Source: Pseudobutyrivibrio sp. (lineage in GTDB: Bacteria > Bacillota > Clostridia > Lachnospirales > Lachnospiraceae). Taken from it: a stretch of 64,000 bases of DNA. A model generated the notes under the pieces. It was not told the DNA's origin, did no database searches, and was given only the letters and a program-made list of their open reading frames with translations. Every line of letters starts with the position of its first letter. Position 1 is the stretch's first letter. The stretch lies in the NCBI GenBank assembly GCA_024697025.1, contig JAILGH010000008.1, positions 1 through 64,000 on the forward strand. The letters run 5' to 3'. Position numbers and translations under genes: made by a program. Below, piece by piece: positions 8,130 through 17,392 of the stretch.

Positions 8130-10307
8130 ATGAAATCCAAGGAAAAGAAAATCCTCAGATTAATAAAAGTTCAAATAGCGCTTCTAATTCTTTTGGTTAT
8201 TGGTGTTGCCTATTATTATCTAGGAGGGTACGCCAAGGAAGTTTCGACTTTAAAGAATGATGCACTATCTATTGTAAAACATTCAAATACCAATACGTTT
8301 AGGCAGATAGAAACCAGCGAGGTTTACGATGCAAAGGGGCAGACAATTTCGGTGCTTAAAGGGGAGAAGGATGTATACTATCTTACATACAAAGAGATTC
8401 CATTAGATTTTACAAAGGCGATAGTTTCAATAGAGGATAAGAAGTTTTTTGACCATTCTGGAGTGGATTACAAAGCCATAGCCAGAGCCGCATATGCCAT
8501 GTTAAAGGATGGAGAAGTGACCCAGGGAGGAAGTACCATTACCCAGCAGCTGGCGAGAACAATGTTTTTATCAAACGAGAAAACATGGCAGAGAAAGGTG
8601 GAAGAGATATATATTGCTTCGGAATTGGAGAAGAAATATTCAAAGGAGCAGATATTAGAGTTTTACCTGAACAACGTGTATTTTTCCAACGGATATTATG
8701 GAATACAGGCGGCGGCAAAAGGGTTTTTCAGCAAGGATGCAAATCAGCTTTCGCTGTCAGAAATATGCTATATCCTTGCCATACCAAATAGTCCAACCTA
8801 CTATGACCCAGTGGCAAATCCTCAAAACACATTAAAGAGGCGGGATAGGATTTTGAAGGCCATGTATGATGATGGCAAGATTTCTGAGGATGAATATAAA
8901 TCAGCAACTGAAGAGACAATAAATCTTAATAGAACAAGTGCCTTAAAGCATAATTATGTTGAGACATATGTATATTACTGTGCCACAAGAGACTTGATGA
9001 AGACAGCTGGCTTTGAATTTAAGACAGATTTTACCACGGAAGAAGGACAAAAGGCCTACGATAAGGCGTATGAGGAAGCTTACAATAACTGGAATAAAAG
9101 CCTTTTTACATCTGGATATAGGATTTATACATCAATAGATTTGGATATGCAAAATCAGCTGCAGAATTCTATAGATTCAGCGCTCTTAGAGTTTACAGAT
9201 GAAAATGATGAGGGAATATACGCACTACAGTCTGCGGGAGTGTGCCTTGATAATGAGACAGGTATGACTAAGGCTATTGTAGGAGGAAGAAGTCAGGAGA
9301 TTAAGGGATACACTTTAAATCGTGCCTTCCAAAGTTATCGTCAGCCGGGAAGCTCAATTAAGCCGTTGATTGTGTATACTCCAGTTTTGGAGAGAGGTTT
9401 AACTAGCGACACTCTAGTGATGGATGAAAAGCAAGAGGATGGTCCTGAGAATTCCACAGGCTCATATGCTGGAGAGATTACTCTAAGAGAGGCAGTGGCT
9501 CAGTCCAAAAACACCGTTGCTTGGCAGCTATATGAAAAACTTACGCCGGAGACTGGAATGCAATATTTGAAAGACTTGGAGTTTTCTCATATTACAAAGG
9601 ATGATTATGGCATGGCAGCTTGCCTTGGCGGCCTGACAGTTGGTGTCAGCCCACTAGAAATGGCTAAGGGATATTGCTGTATTTGCCATGACGGATATAT
9701 GCGGGAGCCAGATTGTATATTAAAGATTACTGATTCTACAGGAAATATAATATATGAGGCAAATCCTGAAGAAAAACAAGTCTACAAAGAAAATGCTGCC
9801 AGAATGATGACAGATATGCTACAATCAGTTGTGACTGACGGAACGGCCAAGGGTATCGATTTAGGAGAGATGCCTTGTGCTGGAAAGACGGGAACTACTA
9901 ACAACAATAGGGACGGCTGGTTTGTGGGATATACCAAGTATTACACCACAAGTATTTGGGTAGGATATGACATACCTAAAAAGGTGCCTGGTCTTACCGG
10001 CTCATCTTATCCAGCTGCCATATGGCAGGACTATATGAACGCGATTCATCAAGGGCTACTGCCAGCAGAGTTTAAAAAGCCAGTTGAATATATTGGAACA
10101 GAGGAGCAGCTAGAAGAGCCTCTTTTAGATGAGGAGGAACCATTTGGAGAATTTGATCAGGAACATCCTGAGGAGGAAAATTCTTACCAAGTGATAACCC
10201 AAACCTTTGATGGTACGGCGGTACCAGAGGGGGCGATACCGGAAAACGCTACAGATATCCGCATCACAACTACAACAGAGCAGATATTGCAGGCGCCGGA
10301 GCAATAA
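8130..10307 (+). CDS. class A penicillin-binding protein (transglycosylase/transpeptidase)
   Basis: A 725-residue bifunctional murein synthase. It has a short basic cytoplasmic tail and one membrane helix (about 13-33). The GT51 transglycosylase domain (about 70-250) has EDKKFFDHSG with catalytic Glu102 and GGSTITQQLAR (133-143). The transpeptidase domain has SSIK with nucleophile Ser408, SKN (459-461) and KTGTT (586-590), so all three penicillin-binding motifs are intact. The C-terminal 90 residues form an acidic, proline-rich tail outside the catalytic fold. The ATG start has GAAAGG 7 nt upstream; a TTG 15 bases earlier is in frame but overlaps that site. It probably acts in sidewall or septal peptidoglycan synthesis. 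Confidence 0.93.
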   Translation: MKSKEKKILRLIKVQIALLILLVIGVAYYYLGGYAKEVSTLKNDALSIVKHSNTNTFRQIETSEVYDAKGQTISVLKGEKDVYYLTYKEIPLDFTKAIVSIEDKKFFDHSGVDYKAIARAAYAMLKDGEVTQGGSTITQQLARTMFLSNEKTWQRKVEEIYIASELEKKYSKEQILEFYLNNVYFSNGYYGIQAAAKGFFSKDANQLSLSEICYILAIPNSPTYYDPVANPQNTLKRRDRILKAMYDDGKISEDEYKSATEETINLNRTSALKHNYVETYVYYCATRDLMKTAGFEFKTDFTTEEGQKAYDKAYEEAYNNWNKSLFTSGYRIYTSIDLDMQNQLQNSIDSALLEFTDENDEGIYALQSAGVCLDNETGMTKAIVGGRSQEIKGYTLNRAFQSYRQPGSSIKPLIVYTPVLERGLTSDTLVMDEKQEDGPENSTGSYAGEITLREAVAQSKNTVAWQLYEKLTPETGMQYLKDLEFSHITKDDYGMAACLGGLTVGVSPLEMAKGYCCICHDGYMREPDCILKITDSTGNIIYEANPEEKQVYKENAARMMTDMLQSVVTDGTAKGIDLGEMPCAGKTGTTNNNRDGWFVGYTKYYTTSIWVGYDIPKKVPGLTGSSYPAAIWQDYMNAIHQGLLPAEFKKPVEYIGTEEQLEEPLLDEEEPFGEFDQEHPEEENSYQVITQTFDGTAVPEGAIPENATDIRITTTTEQILQAPEQ

Positions 10308-10342
10308 ATAATTAATAATTAATACATGGAGGAATGGTAGTA

Positions 10343-11281
10343 ATGGCAAACTATGGATTTGGACTTGATTTAGGAGGAACCACCTGCAAATGTGGGCTTT
10401 TCACAATTGAGGGTGAGCTTGTAGAGAAATGGGAGGTTCCTACAGATACATCAAACGGAGGGGTTAACATCCTTAAGAATCTTGCAAAGACAGTTCTTGA
10501 TAAGATGGAGGAAAAGAATCTTTCAAAGGATGACGTTTGGGGTGTAGGTATTGGTATTCCAGGTCCTGTATCAGGAGATGGCGTAGTAAATAGATGCGTA
10601 AATCTTGGCTGGGGCGTATTTAACGTAGAGCAGGAGTTCTCAGAATGCCTTGGCGGAATCAAGGTTAAGGCTGGTAATGATGCAAATGTAGCAGCCCTTG
10701 GCGAAGCTTGGATGGGTGCAGCTAAAGAATATCAAAGCTCTGTTATGGTAACACTTGGTACAGGTGTTGGCGGTGGTGTAATCATCAATGATGAAATCAT
10801 TACAGGTGCAGCAGGTGCAGCAGGTGAAATCGGACATATCAGAGTTAACTATACCGAGGAAAATGCTTGCGGATGTGGCAATCACGGATGTCTTGAGCAG
10901 TACTGCTCAGCAACAGGAATTGCACGTCTTGCAAAGATTAGACTTGCACAGAACGAGGATGCCAGCACACTTAGAGGTATTGAGCCACTTGATGCAAAGG
11001 CTGTATTTGATGAGGCTAAGAAGGGTGATGCAGTGGCAAAGGAAGTTGCTAAGAGAGCGTGCGAGTATTTAGCGCAGGGCCTTCAGGTTATTTCAAGCGT
11101 TGTAAACCCAGAAGCATTCGTTATCGGAGGCGGTGTTTCTAAGGCTGGACAGTATCTTATCGATGAAGTTGAATATAGATTCAACCAAATTGCATTCCAC
11201 GGATGCCGCAATACAAAGATTATTCTTGCAACACTTGGAAACGATGCAGGTATCTATGGAGCTATGAAGCTTATCCTTTAA
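10343..11281 (+). CDS. glk: ROK-family glucokinase
   Basis: A 312-residue cytoplasmic sugar kinase, probably ATP:glucose 6-phosphotransferase. It opens with the phosphate-binding DLGGTTCKCGLF. The ROK signature is in the middle (VTLGTGVGGGVIIN, GAAGEIGHI with the zinc His), and the zinc-binding CGCGNHGC follows, then LEQYCSATG. A C-terminal GGGVSKAG stretch is the adenosine motif. The chosen ATG has GGAGG 10 nt upstream; an ATG nine bases earlier lies too close to that site. The gene follows the PBP by only 35 nt and may be co-transcribed. Confidence 0.9.
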   Translation: MANYGFGLDLGGTTCKCGLFTIEGELVEKWEVPTDTSNGGVNILKNLAKTVLDKMEEKNLSKDDVWGVGIGIPGPVSGDGVVNRCVNLGWGVFNVEQEFSECLGGIKVKAGNDANVAALGEAWMGAAKEYQSSVMVTLGTGVGGGVIINDEIITGAAGAAGEIGHIRVNYTEENACGCGNHGCLEQYCSATGIARLAKIRLAQNEDASTLRGIEPLDAKAVFDEAKKGDAVAKEVAKRACEYLAQGLQVISSVVNPEAFVIGGGVSKAGQYLIDEVEYRFNQIAFHGCRNTKIILATLGNDAGIYGAMKLIL

Positions 11282-11310
11282 TTGGATTTTTAAACAGAAA
11301 ATATAAATCA

Positions 11311-11340
11311 AAAAATCTCCCATTTACATGGGAGATTTTT
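11311..11340. terminator. bidirectional terminator
   Basis: AAAAATCTCCCAT-TTAC-ATGGGAGATTTTT: a 13-bp perfect stem with T runs on both strands, between the convergent glucokinase and TetR genes. Confidence 0.9.
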
Positions 11341-11362
11341 ATTAGTCAATTTAAAACCATAA

Positions 11363-11923
11363 TTATTTCTTTTTAGCTATGCCTGCATAACCATTTTCAA
11401 TAATGTTGCAAGCCTGAGCTGTAAGTACATCGAATGGAATCTTCTTTCCAGAACGAAGCCAATCTCTGTAAATAAAAGTAATACATATTGTATAAGAACG
11501 AACGATTGTAGGATAATCAACAATCTCAAAGAACTTAACAAATGGTTTACTCTTTAAAACTGCATCTGTAACTGCTTCATAGAAGAATGAATAATGGTCA
11601 TCGCAAAGAAGTTTCTGCTGAACTGGATTGCGTGACTCAAGGTATTTGTAAAAGTTAGTGATACATCCCTTTAAATCAAAATTCTCCGCAGCGTCGCCAA
11701 TTGCCTCTAAAATCTCATCGATGATTTCTTCCTCTACTTCTGAAACAAGATCATCTAATGATGAATAGTGAAGATAAAAGGTCTTTCTATTAATACCTGC
11801 GCGGTCAGTAAGCTCTGTAATTGAAATTTCGTTGTAGTTCTTTTCTAAAACAAGTTCAAAAAAAGACTTTCGAATGCCTGTGATTGTTCTTCTTACTCTA
11901 AGATCTTTACTTCTTTCTCTCAT
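11363..11923 (-). CDS. TetR-family transcriptional regulator
   Basis: A 186-residue one-domain-plus-HTH regulator. The N-terminal helix-turn-helix is clear (ISITELTDRAGINRKTFYLHY, the typical TetR recognition helix), followed by an all-helical ligand/dimer domain resembling the DhaS/TetR_C_8 type. The start is the ATG with AAGGAG 8 nt upstream; 22 further in-frame residues upstream are not typical of the family. The gene diverges from the MarR-ABC exporter operon, which makes it a possible regulator of that operon or of itself. The ligand cannot be inferred. Confidence 0.85.
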   Translation of the reverse strand: MRERSKDLRVRRTITGIRKSFFELVLEKNYNEISITELTDRAGINRKTFYLHYSSLDDLVSEVEEEIIDEILEAIGDAAENFDLKGCITNFYKYLESRNPVQQKLLCDDHYSFFYEAVTDAVLKSKPFVKFFEIVDYPTIVRSYTICITFIYRDWLRSGKKIPFDVLTAQACNIIENGYAGIAKKK

Positions 11924-12025
11924 AAGTGTTACTCCTTTAATATAATTATTTTTACTCCGTATCCCCCAAAAAAATAAGTAAGAATTCAAGTCAGTAATTC
12001 AAGCCAAATAAGAGACTATCATATT

Positions 12026-12045
12026 TAGTAGTTCTTTGTCTACTA
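12026..12045. promoter_or_regulatory. candidate TetR operator
   Basis: Inverted repeat TAGTAG-N8-CTACTA, about 100 bp upstream of the TetR start. Size and spacing suit a TetR dimer; the link to this regulator is an inference from position. Confidence 0.35.
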
Positions 12046-12100
12046 TACCACGGAAAAAGATAGCACGGGAATTTTTAATACTTTTTTAATATTTTTTTTG

Positions 12101-12129
12101 TTGATTGGACACAACTTAAAAAGTATAAT
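12101..12129 (+). promoter_or_regulatory. promoter of the MarR-ABC operon
   Basis: TTGATT (12101-12106), 17-nt spacer, TATAAT (12124-12129). The expected start point lies at the left edge of the long dyad that follows. Confidence 0.55.
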
Positions 12130-12131
12130 AC

Positions 12132-12187
12132 AAATTAGTTCGGGTTCGGACATTCCGAAATCGGACAATTCGGTTTCGAACTAATTT
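12132..12187. promoter_or_regulatory. 56-bp dyad at the start point of the MarR-ABC operon
   Basis: Perfect 11-bp outer arms AAATTAGTTCG/CGAACTAATTT enclose repeated TTCGG/CCGAA half-sites (for example TTCGG-ACATT-CCGAA). This suits a multi-site operator for the downstream MarR protein, or a leader hairpin. Confidence 0.55.
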
Positions 12188-12285
12188 ATATTATACGTAA
12201 GACTTAAATCCTGTAAAGCAGAATTTTTGTTAAAGCGAAAAATAATCAAAGGGAAGAATAATAACATTATTAAGAAAGGAGACCT

Positions 12286-12774
12286 ATGATTAAAAAAGAG
12301 TTTGATAGTATGAGGCACCTAGGATTTCTTTTTGACAGTACAAGTCGAGAAATTAAAAAGGCCGTAGGCCGAGGTGTTATTGAAAACAATGAAGGGCAGC
12401 AATGTAATATGAAACTGGGATGGCTGTTAGGTTATTTGGACAGGCAGGAGCAGGCGGTTTTCCAGAAGGATTTAGAAAAGACCTTACATCTTCCAAAATC
12501 AACGTTAGCAGACATGATTCAAGAGTTTGAAAAGAGTGGATATATTGCAAAAGTACCGGTAGATGGCGATGGCCGCAAAAAGCAGATAGTACTTACTGAG
12601 CAGGGAAAGAAATTTACTGAACTGGCAGAAACTCAGATTATTGCTGTTGACGAATACATCACTCAGGGTATTTCAGAAGAGGAAATAGAATCAGTGGTTT
12701 CTGTTCTTGATAAAATGCGTCAAAATGCCATGGAGTACAAATCTTACATAGATATATGTAACAAGGAGGACTAG
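12286..12774 (+). CDS. MarR-family transcriptional regulator
   Basis: A 162-residue winged-helix regulator. The DNA-binding helices lie around residues 50-90 (LHLPKSTLADMIQEFEKSGYI), and the wing follows with the typical DGDGRKKQIVLTEQGK. AAAGGAG precedes the ATG. It is the first gene of an operon with the two ABC exporter half-transporters. This is the common arrangement in which the MarR protein represses the pump and is released by the pump substrate; that reading is by analogy. Confidence 0.9.
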   Translation: MIKKEFDSMRHLGFLFDSTSREIKKAVGRGVIENNEGQQCNMKLGWLLGYLDRQEQAVFQKDLEKTLHLPKSTLADMIQEFEKSGYIAKVPVDGDGRKKQIVLTEQGKKFTELAETQIIAVDEYITQGISEEEIESVVSVLDKMRQNAMEYKSYIDICNKED

Positions 12775-12778
12775 AAGG

Positions 12779-14551
12779 TTGGTCAAAAGATTATTAAAGG
12801 AAATTAAGGAATACAAGATGTCAGCTGTAGCTACGCCACTTTTTATGATTCTTGAAGTAGCTATGGAAATGCTGATTCCTTTGTTAATAGCTAATCTTGT
12901 TGATTTAGGTGTTAATCAAGGAGACATGAACGTAATATATAAAGAAGGCTTGCTCATGCTTTTATGTGCCGGTATTGGTTTGTTCGGCGGTATCATGGGT
13001 GCTGTTTATGGAAGCAAGGCTTCAGCAGGATGGGCAAAGAATCTTAGAAAAGCCATGTTTGAACGCATCCAGACATATTCATTTGAAAACATAGACAAGT
13101 TTTCAACAGCAGGTCTTGTAACTCGACTTACTACTGATGTTACTAACGTGCAAAATGCTTTTATCATGGTTCTTAGAATGGGCTTTAGAGCACCAGTAAC
13201 AGTAATTGTTGCCATGATTCTTTCCTTTAGAATCAATGTTAGACTTGCATCAATTTATCTTGTTGCCATGATTGTTCTTTTGACAGTTATGGGAATTGTA
13301 ATGACCAAGAGTAAGCCTCTTTTTGAGTCTCTTTTCAGAAAGTATGATGATTTGAATGCATCTGTACAGGAAAATATTACTGGTATGAGAGTAGTAAAGG
13401 CTTATGTGCGAGAGGATTATGAGAAGAAGAAATTCGTAGAGGGAAGTGGTGGAATTTACAAGGCTGCAACAACAGCTGAAAAGATGATTGCCTTCATGAT
13501 GCCTTTTATGAATGTGGTTGTTTATACATGTATCATTTTAATTAGCTGGTTTGGCGCAAAGCACATAGTTTTGGATGGCACACTTACAGAAGGTGAGTTG
13601 CTTTCTTTGTTTAGCTACTGCTTGAATATCCTTATGTCACTTATGTTCTTTGGCATGATTTTCATTATGATCACCATGTCAACAGCCAGCATAAAGCGTA
13701 TTTACGAGGTGCTCTCAGAGGAGTCTACTATCACAAATGGTGATGACCCAGTTTATGAAGTAGCTGATGGCTCAATTGAGTTTAAGGATGTAGTATTTGG
13801 CTACAACAAGACAGCGGAAAAGCCTGTATTGGATCATATTAATCTAAAGATAAATTCAGGAGAAACCATCGGTGTTATCGGTGGAACTGGTTCAGCTAAA
13901 TCTACATTGGTATCAATGATTTCTCGTCTATATGACGTTGACGAGGGACAGGTACTAGTAGGTGATAAGGACGTTAGAGAATATGATATTGAAACAATCA
14001 GAAATGAGGTTTCAGTAGTGTTGCAGAACAACGTGCTTTTCTCAGGAACTATCGCAGATAATCTTCGTTGGGGTGACCCAGAGGCAACAGATGAAGAGCT
14101 TAGACATGCAGCAAGCCTAGCTTGTGCTGATGAGTTTATAAATAGGTTCCCAGATGGATATGAAACAGTTATTTCTCAAGGTGGAACCAACGTTTCTGGA
14201 GGTCAGCGACAGAGATTATGTATAGCTAGAGCTCTTTTGAAAAAGCCAAAGATTCTTATCTTGGATGATTCAACATCGGCTGTTGATACAGCAACAGATG
14301 CTAAGATTAGAAAGGCATTTAGAGAGGAAATTCCAAATACAACTAAGCTTATTATTGCACAGCGTATTTCATCGGTTATGGATGCAGACAGAATTGTTGT
14401 TATGGATGACGGCAAGATAAATGATTTTGGTTCACACGATGAATTGCTTGCAAGAAACGAGATTTATCGTGAAATCTTTGAGCAGCAGACAGGAGCTGGA
14501 AGTGGAGATTTTGACAAGATAGATGAGGAAGGAGGAGAGGACAATGCCTAG
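12779..14551 (+). CDS. ABC exporter half-transporter, subunit 1 (degenerate catalytic site)
   Basis: A 590-residue fusion of six-helix permease (about 1-310) and ATPase. Walker A is GGTGSAKST, the signature is VSGGQRQRL, and Walker B ends ILILDDSTSAVD. The catalytic glutamate after Walker B is replaced by aspartate. That is the hallmark of the subunit with the non-hydrolysing site in heterodimeric exporters (BmrC/BmrD, TM287/288 type). Start at TTG with AAGGAGGA about 8 nt upstream, four bases after the MarR stop. Its stop lies inside the next gene. Probable role: drug, peptide or lipid export; substrate unknown. Confidence 0.9.
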   Translation: MVKRLLKEIKEYKMSAVATPLFMILEVAMEMLIPLLIANLVDLGVNQGDMNVIYKEGLLMLLCAGIGLFGGIMGAVYGSKASAGWAKNLRKAMFERIQTYSFENIDKFSTAGLVTRLTTDVTNVQNAFIMVLRMGFRAPVTVIVAMILSFRINVRLASIYLVAMIVLLTVMGIVMTKSKPLFESLFRKYDDLNASVQENITGMRVVKAYVREDYEKKKFVEGSGGIYKAATTAEKMIAFMMPFMNVVVYTCIILISWFGAKHIVLDGTLTEGELLSLFSYCLNILMSLMFFGMIFIMITMSTASIKRIYEVLSEESTITNGDDPVYEVADGSIEFKDVVFGYNKTAEKPVLDHINLKINSGETIGVIGGTGSAKSTLVSMISRLYDVDEGQVLVGDKDVREYDIETIRNEVSVVLQNNVLFSGTIADNLRWGDPEATDEELRHAASLACADEFINRFPDGYETVISQGGTNVSGGQRQRLCIARALLKKPKILILDDSTSAVDTATDAKIRKAFREEIPNTTKLIIAQRISSVMDADRIVVMDDGKINDFGSHDELLARNEIYREIFEQQTGAGSGDFDKIDEEGGEDNA

Positions 14552-16454
14552 AAAAGTTCAACCTGGTGCAGTGCCAAAGCTTACTGCTGAGCAGAAAGCC
14601 AAAAGACGAGGCGTCCTTGGCCGCCTTATTAAATACATTGGAAGCAGATATTGGCTCCAGTTGATTTTTGTTGTAATAGGAATATTTACGGCTGTTTTAT
14701 GTAATGCTAGAGGTACTGCATTTATGCAAACTCTCATTGATGGTTATATCCATCCAATGCTTAAGAGCGGAAGCAAGGACTTTGGTCCGCTTGCACAGGG
14801 AATCAGACAGCTGATAGCATATTTTACAATAGGTTCTATTGCCACATATTTATTTAACTTTTTGATGATTTTCGTTGGACAGGGAACCCTTAGAACATTG
14901 AGAGATGAAATGTTTGAGAACATGGAGGATTTACCAATCAGATATTTCGATTCTCATGCTCACGGTGAAATCATGTCTGTGTATACCAACGATATTGATA
15001 CAATGCGTCAGATGATTTCTCAGGGATTTCCACAGATTTTGAACAGTGCAATTACAATTGTAACTGTGCTTACATACATGATTATGACCTCATGGCCACT
15101 TACTATCGTTACACTTGTGATGGTAGTTCTCATTACATTTACAACAGCCAATGTGGCCGGCCGCTCAGGAAATTATTTCCGTAACCAGCAGCAGGCTCTT
15201 GGTGCAGTAAATGGTAACATTGAGGAAATCATGAATGGCCAGAAGGTTGTAAAGGTCTTCTGTCATGAAGATGAAGTAATGGAAAAGTTCAACCAGCTTA
15301 ACGAGGAGCTTTATGAAAATGCGTATAAGGCAAATCGTCTGGCAAACTGCCTTGGCCCTATCAATATGCAGATGGGCAACATGAGCTATGTGGTTTGTGC
15401 TGTTGTAGGTGGAACCTTGGCACTTAATGGCTGGACAGGCCTTACACTTGGTGGTTTGGCGGCATTCCTTCAGTTTAACCGTGCATTTAACATGCCTATT
15501 TCTCAGATATCACAGCAGTTCCAGTCTATCGTACTTGCTATGGCAGGCGCAGAGCGCGTATTTGATTTAATTGACCAGAAGCCAGAGGTAGATGATGGAT
15601 ATGTAATGCTTGTCAATGCAAAGGAAGAAAACGGACAGCTTGTTGAATGCCAGGAACACACAGGAACATGGGCTTGGAAGCACTACCACAAAGCAGAGGG
15701 AACTACAACATATCAGAAGCTTGAAGGTGACATCGTATTTGACGATGTAGATTTTGCCTACAACGAGGACAAGACTGTTCTTCACAACATCAAGCTTTTT
15801 GCAAACCCTGGTCAAAAGATTGCGTTCGTTGGTGCAACAGGTGCAGGAAAGACAACAATTACAAATCTTATCAATAGATTTTATGATATTGCAGACGGAA
15901 AGATTCGCTATGATGGCATCAATATAAACAAGATTAAGAAGGATGATTTGCGTCATTCTCTTGGAATTGTATTGCAGGATACTCACTTGTTTACCGGCAC
16001 AATAGCTGACAACATCAGATACGGAAAGCTTGATGCTACAGAGGAAGAAGTCATTGCAGCAGCAAAGCTTGCTAACGCAGATGGATTTATCCGCAGACTG
16101 CCTCAGGGTTATGACACTGTAATAAAGGGCGACGGCGGAAATCTTTCACAGGGACAGCGACAGCTTCTTGCCATAGCAAGAGCGGCAATTGCAGATCCAC
16201 CTGTACTTATCCTTGATGAGGCTACATCATCTATCGATACCCGAACAGAGAAGATTGTACAGGATGGTATGGACAAGCTTATGAGTGGACGTACAACATT
16301 TGTTATCGCCCACAGACTTTCAACTATCCGCAACTCAGACTGTATCATGGTTCTCGACCAAGGAAGAATTATTGAGCGAGGCAGCCACGAGGAGCTTATT
16401 AAAGAAGGTGGAAAATACTATCAGCTTTATACAGGAAAGATTCAAAATGCCTAA
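14544..16454 (+). CDS. ABC exporter half-transporter, subunit 2
   Basis: A 636-residue permease-ATPase fusion. Its N-terminal cytoplasmic extension is proline- and lysine-rich and six membrane helices follow. A linker with an unusual tryptophan/histidine-rich insertion (around 370-395) precedes the ATPase domain. Walker A is GATGAGKTT, and Walker B with the intact catalytic Glu is VLILDEATSSID. The signature is LSQGQ instead of LSGGQ, the expected complement to the Asp-containing partner. The ATG follows GGAGGAG and overlaps the previous gene by 8 bp. The two subunits should form one exporter with one active and one degenerate ATP site. Confidence 0.92.
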   Translation: MPRKVQPGAVPKLTAEQKAKRRGVLGRLIKYIGSRYWLQLIFVVIGIFTAVLCNARGTAFMQTLIDGYIHPMLKSGSKDFGPLAQGIRQLIAYFTIGSIATYLFNFLMIFVGQGTLRTLRDEMFENMEDLPIRYFDSHAHGEIMSVYTNDIDTMRQMISQGFPQILNSAITIVTVLTYMIMTSWPLTIVTLVMVVLITFTTANVAGRSGNYFRNQQQALGAVNGNIEEIMNGQKVVKVFCHEDEVMEKFNQLNEELYENAYKANRLANCLGPINMQMGNMSYVVCAVVGGTLALNGWTGLTLGGLAAFLQFNRAFNMPISQISQQFQSIVLAMAGAERVFDLIDQKPEVDDGYVMLVNAKEENGQLVECQEHTGTWAWKHYHKAEGTTTYQKLEGDIVFDDVDFAYNEDKTVLHNIKLFANPGQKIAFVGATGAGKTTITNLINRFYDIADGKIRYDGININKIKKDDLRHSLGIVLQDTHLFTGTIADNIRYGKLDATEEEVIAAAKLANADGFIRRLPQGYDTVIKGDGGNLSQGQRQLLAIARAAIADPPVLILDEATSSIDTRTEKIVQDGMDKLMSGRTTFVIAHRLSTIRNSDCIMVLDQGRIIERGSHEELIKEGGKYYQLYTGKIQNA

Positions 16455-16478
16455 GTGCATCCTCCATTGAAAATGTGG

Positions 16479-16484
16479 TATAAT
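16479..16484 (+). promoter_or_regulatory. extended -10 promoter of the vbhA-fic pair
   Basis: TGGTATAAT, an extended -10 with no good -35, starts 23 bases after the exporter stop. It would give the toxin-antitoxin pair its own transcript. Confidence 0.5.
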
Positions 16485-16568
16485 ACAAAGGTAATTTGTA
16501 GTTTTTGTGTTTTTGAGGCAGAGGGCTATAAAAGGATGGATATTAGACCGATAAAGAAGGAGAGACTA

Positions 16569-16733
16569 ATGTCGACTGATGAAAAGATAGCTAGTGTACG
16601 TGCTTCATTTGCAATGGAGGACATGATTCTCACTCCGCAGGAGATTGAACGCGGGAGAATGATAATTGAAAAAGAGGTAGATGTGGAGGATGTAGTTGCA
16701 GAGATTACATCTAAGTATGTTTCAGTAGGATGA
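16569..16733 (+). CDS. VbhA-like antitoxin of a Fic toxin
   Basis: A 54-residue protein matching the VbhA-type antitoxin pattern: an N-terminal inhibitory helix, then a C-terminal segment ending in DVVAEITSKY. VbhA-class antitoxins block Fic enzymes with an S/T-x3-E-G/N motif whose Glu occupies the ATP gamma-phosphate site. Here the equivalent is Ser13-x3-Glu17-Asp18, so the usual Gly/Asn is Asp. AAGGAGA precedes the chosen ATG; a longer reading frame starting inside the promoter is not credible. The stop is 4 nt before the toxin start. Confidence 0.8.
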   Translation: MSTDEKIASVRASFAMEDMILTPQEIERGRMIIEKEVDVEDVVAEITSKYVSVG

Positions 16734-16737
16734 GCTC

Positions 16738-17355
16738 ATGGATGAATACTATCGCTATGAGTATGAGGACAACGGTCAGTATTGCTACCCACACACTCAT
16801 ATTCTAAAGAACAAACTGGATATACACGACAAGGAGCAGCTATTTAAGGCTGAGCAGGAGCTAAGTTCGGCCAGATATTTTGAGATTAGCCAGCGTCCGA
16901 TACCAGGGGATTTTTCTTTGGAGCATCTGAAAGCGATTCATCGATACATTTTTCAGGATATATATGATTGGGCAGGGGAGATTAGAACCGTGGATATTTC
17001 CAAGGGCACGATCTTTTGTTTGACCCAGTTTATAGAGATAGAATTTAAAAAGGTCCAGGACTGGCTCATTGCCAACGATTATCTGAGGGATATCGACGAT
17101 AAGAAAGTCATGGCAAAAAGACTTGCATATTTAATTGGCGAGATAAACATGATTCATCCCTTTAGGGAGGGCAACGGAAGAGCCCAGCGAGTTTACGTTG
17201 AATATGTTTGCATGAATAACGGACACTTTGACATAGACTTTTCTCGAACTACTAGAAATGACATGGTTTTAGCGAGTAAAGAGTCTTCGGTTTTGAACTA
17301 TGAGCCATTTGAGATGTTGCTTTATAATTGCTTAGTTGAGACCAAAAAAGAATAA
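16738..17355 (+). CDS. Fic-domain toxin (AMP transferase)
   Basis: A 205-residue class I Fic protein. The active loop is complete: HPFREGNGRAQR starting at catalytic His140. The upstream beta-flap (GEIRTVDISKGTIF, about 80-93) that holds the target peptide is also present. Members of this class transfer AMP from ATP to target proteins; VbhT/FicT relatives modify GyrB and ParE and stop growth unless held by the antitoxin. The adjacent 54-residue VbhA-like gene is the expected partner. Followed by a strong terminator, so the pair is a self-contained unit. Confidence 0.9.
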   Translation: MDEYYRYEYEDNGQYCYPHTHILKNKLDIHDKEQLFKAEQELSSARYFEISQRPIPGDFSLEHLKAIHRYIFQDIYDWAGEIRTVDISKGTIFCLTQFIEIEFKKVQDWLIANDYLRDIDDKKVMAKRLAYLIGEINMIHPFREGNGRAQRVYVEYVCMNNGHFDIDFSRTTRNDMVLASKESSVLNYEPFEMLLYNCLVETKKE

Positions 17356-17362
17356 AGTTATC

Positions 17363-17392
17363 AGGAGCACGCCAGGTGCTCCTTTATTTTTT
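17363..17392 (+). terminator. terminator of the Fic pair
   Basis: AGGAGCAC-GCCAG-GTGCTCCT stem directly after the fic stop, followed by a T-rich run. Confidence 0.85.
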
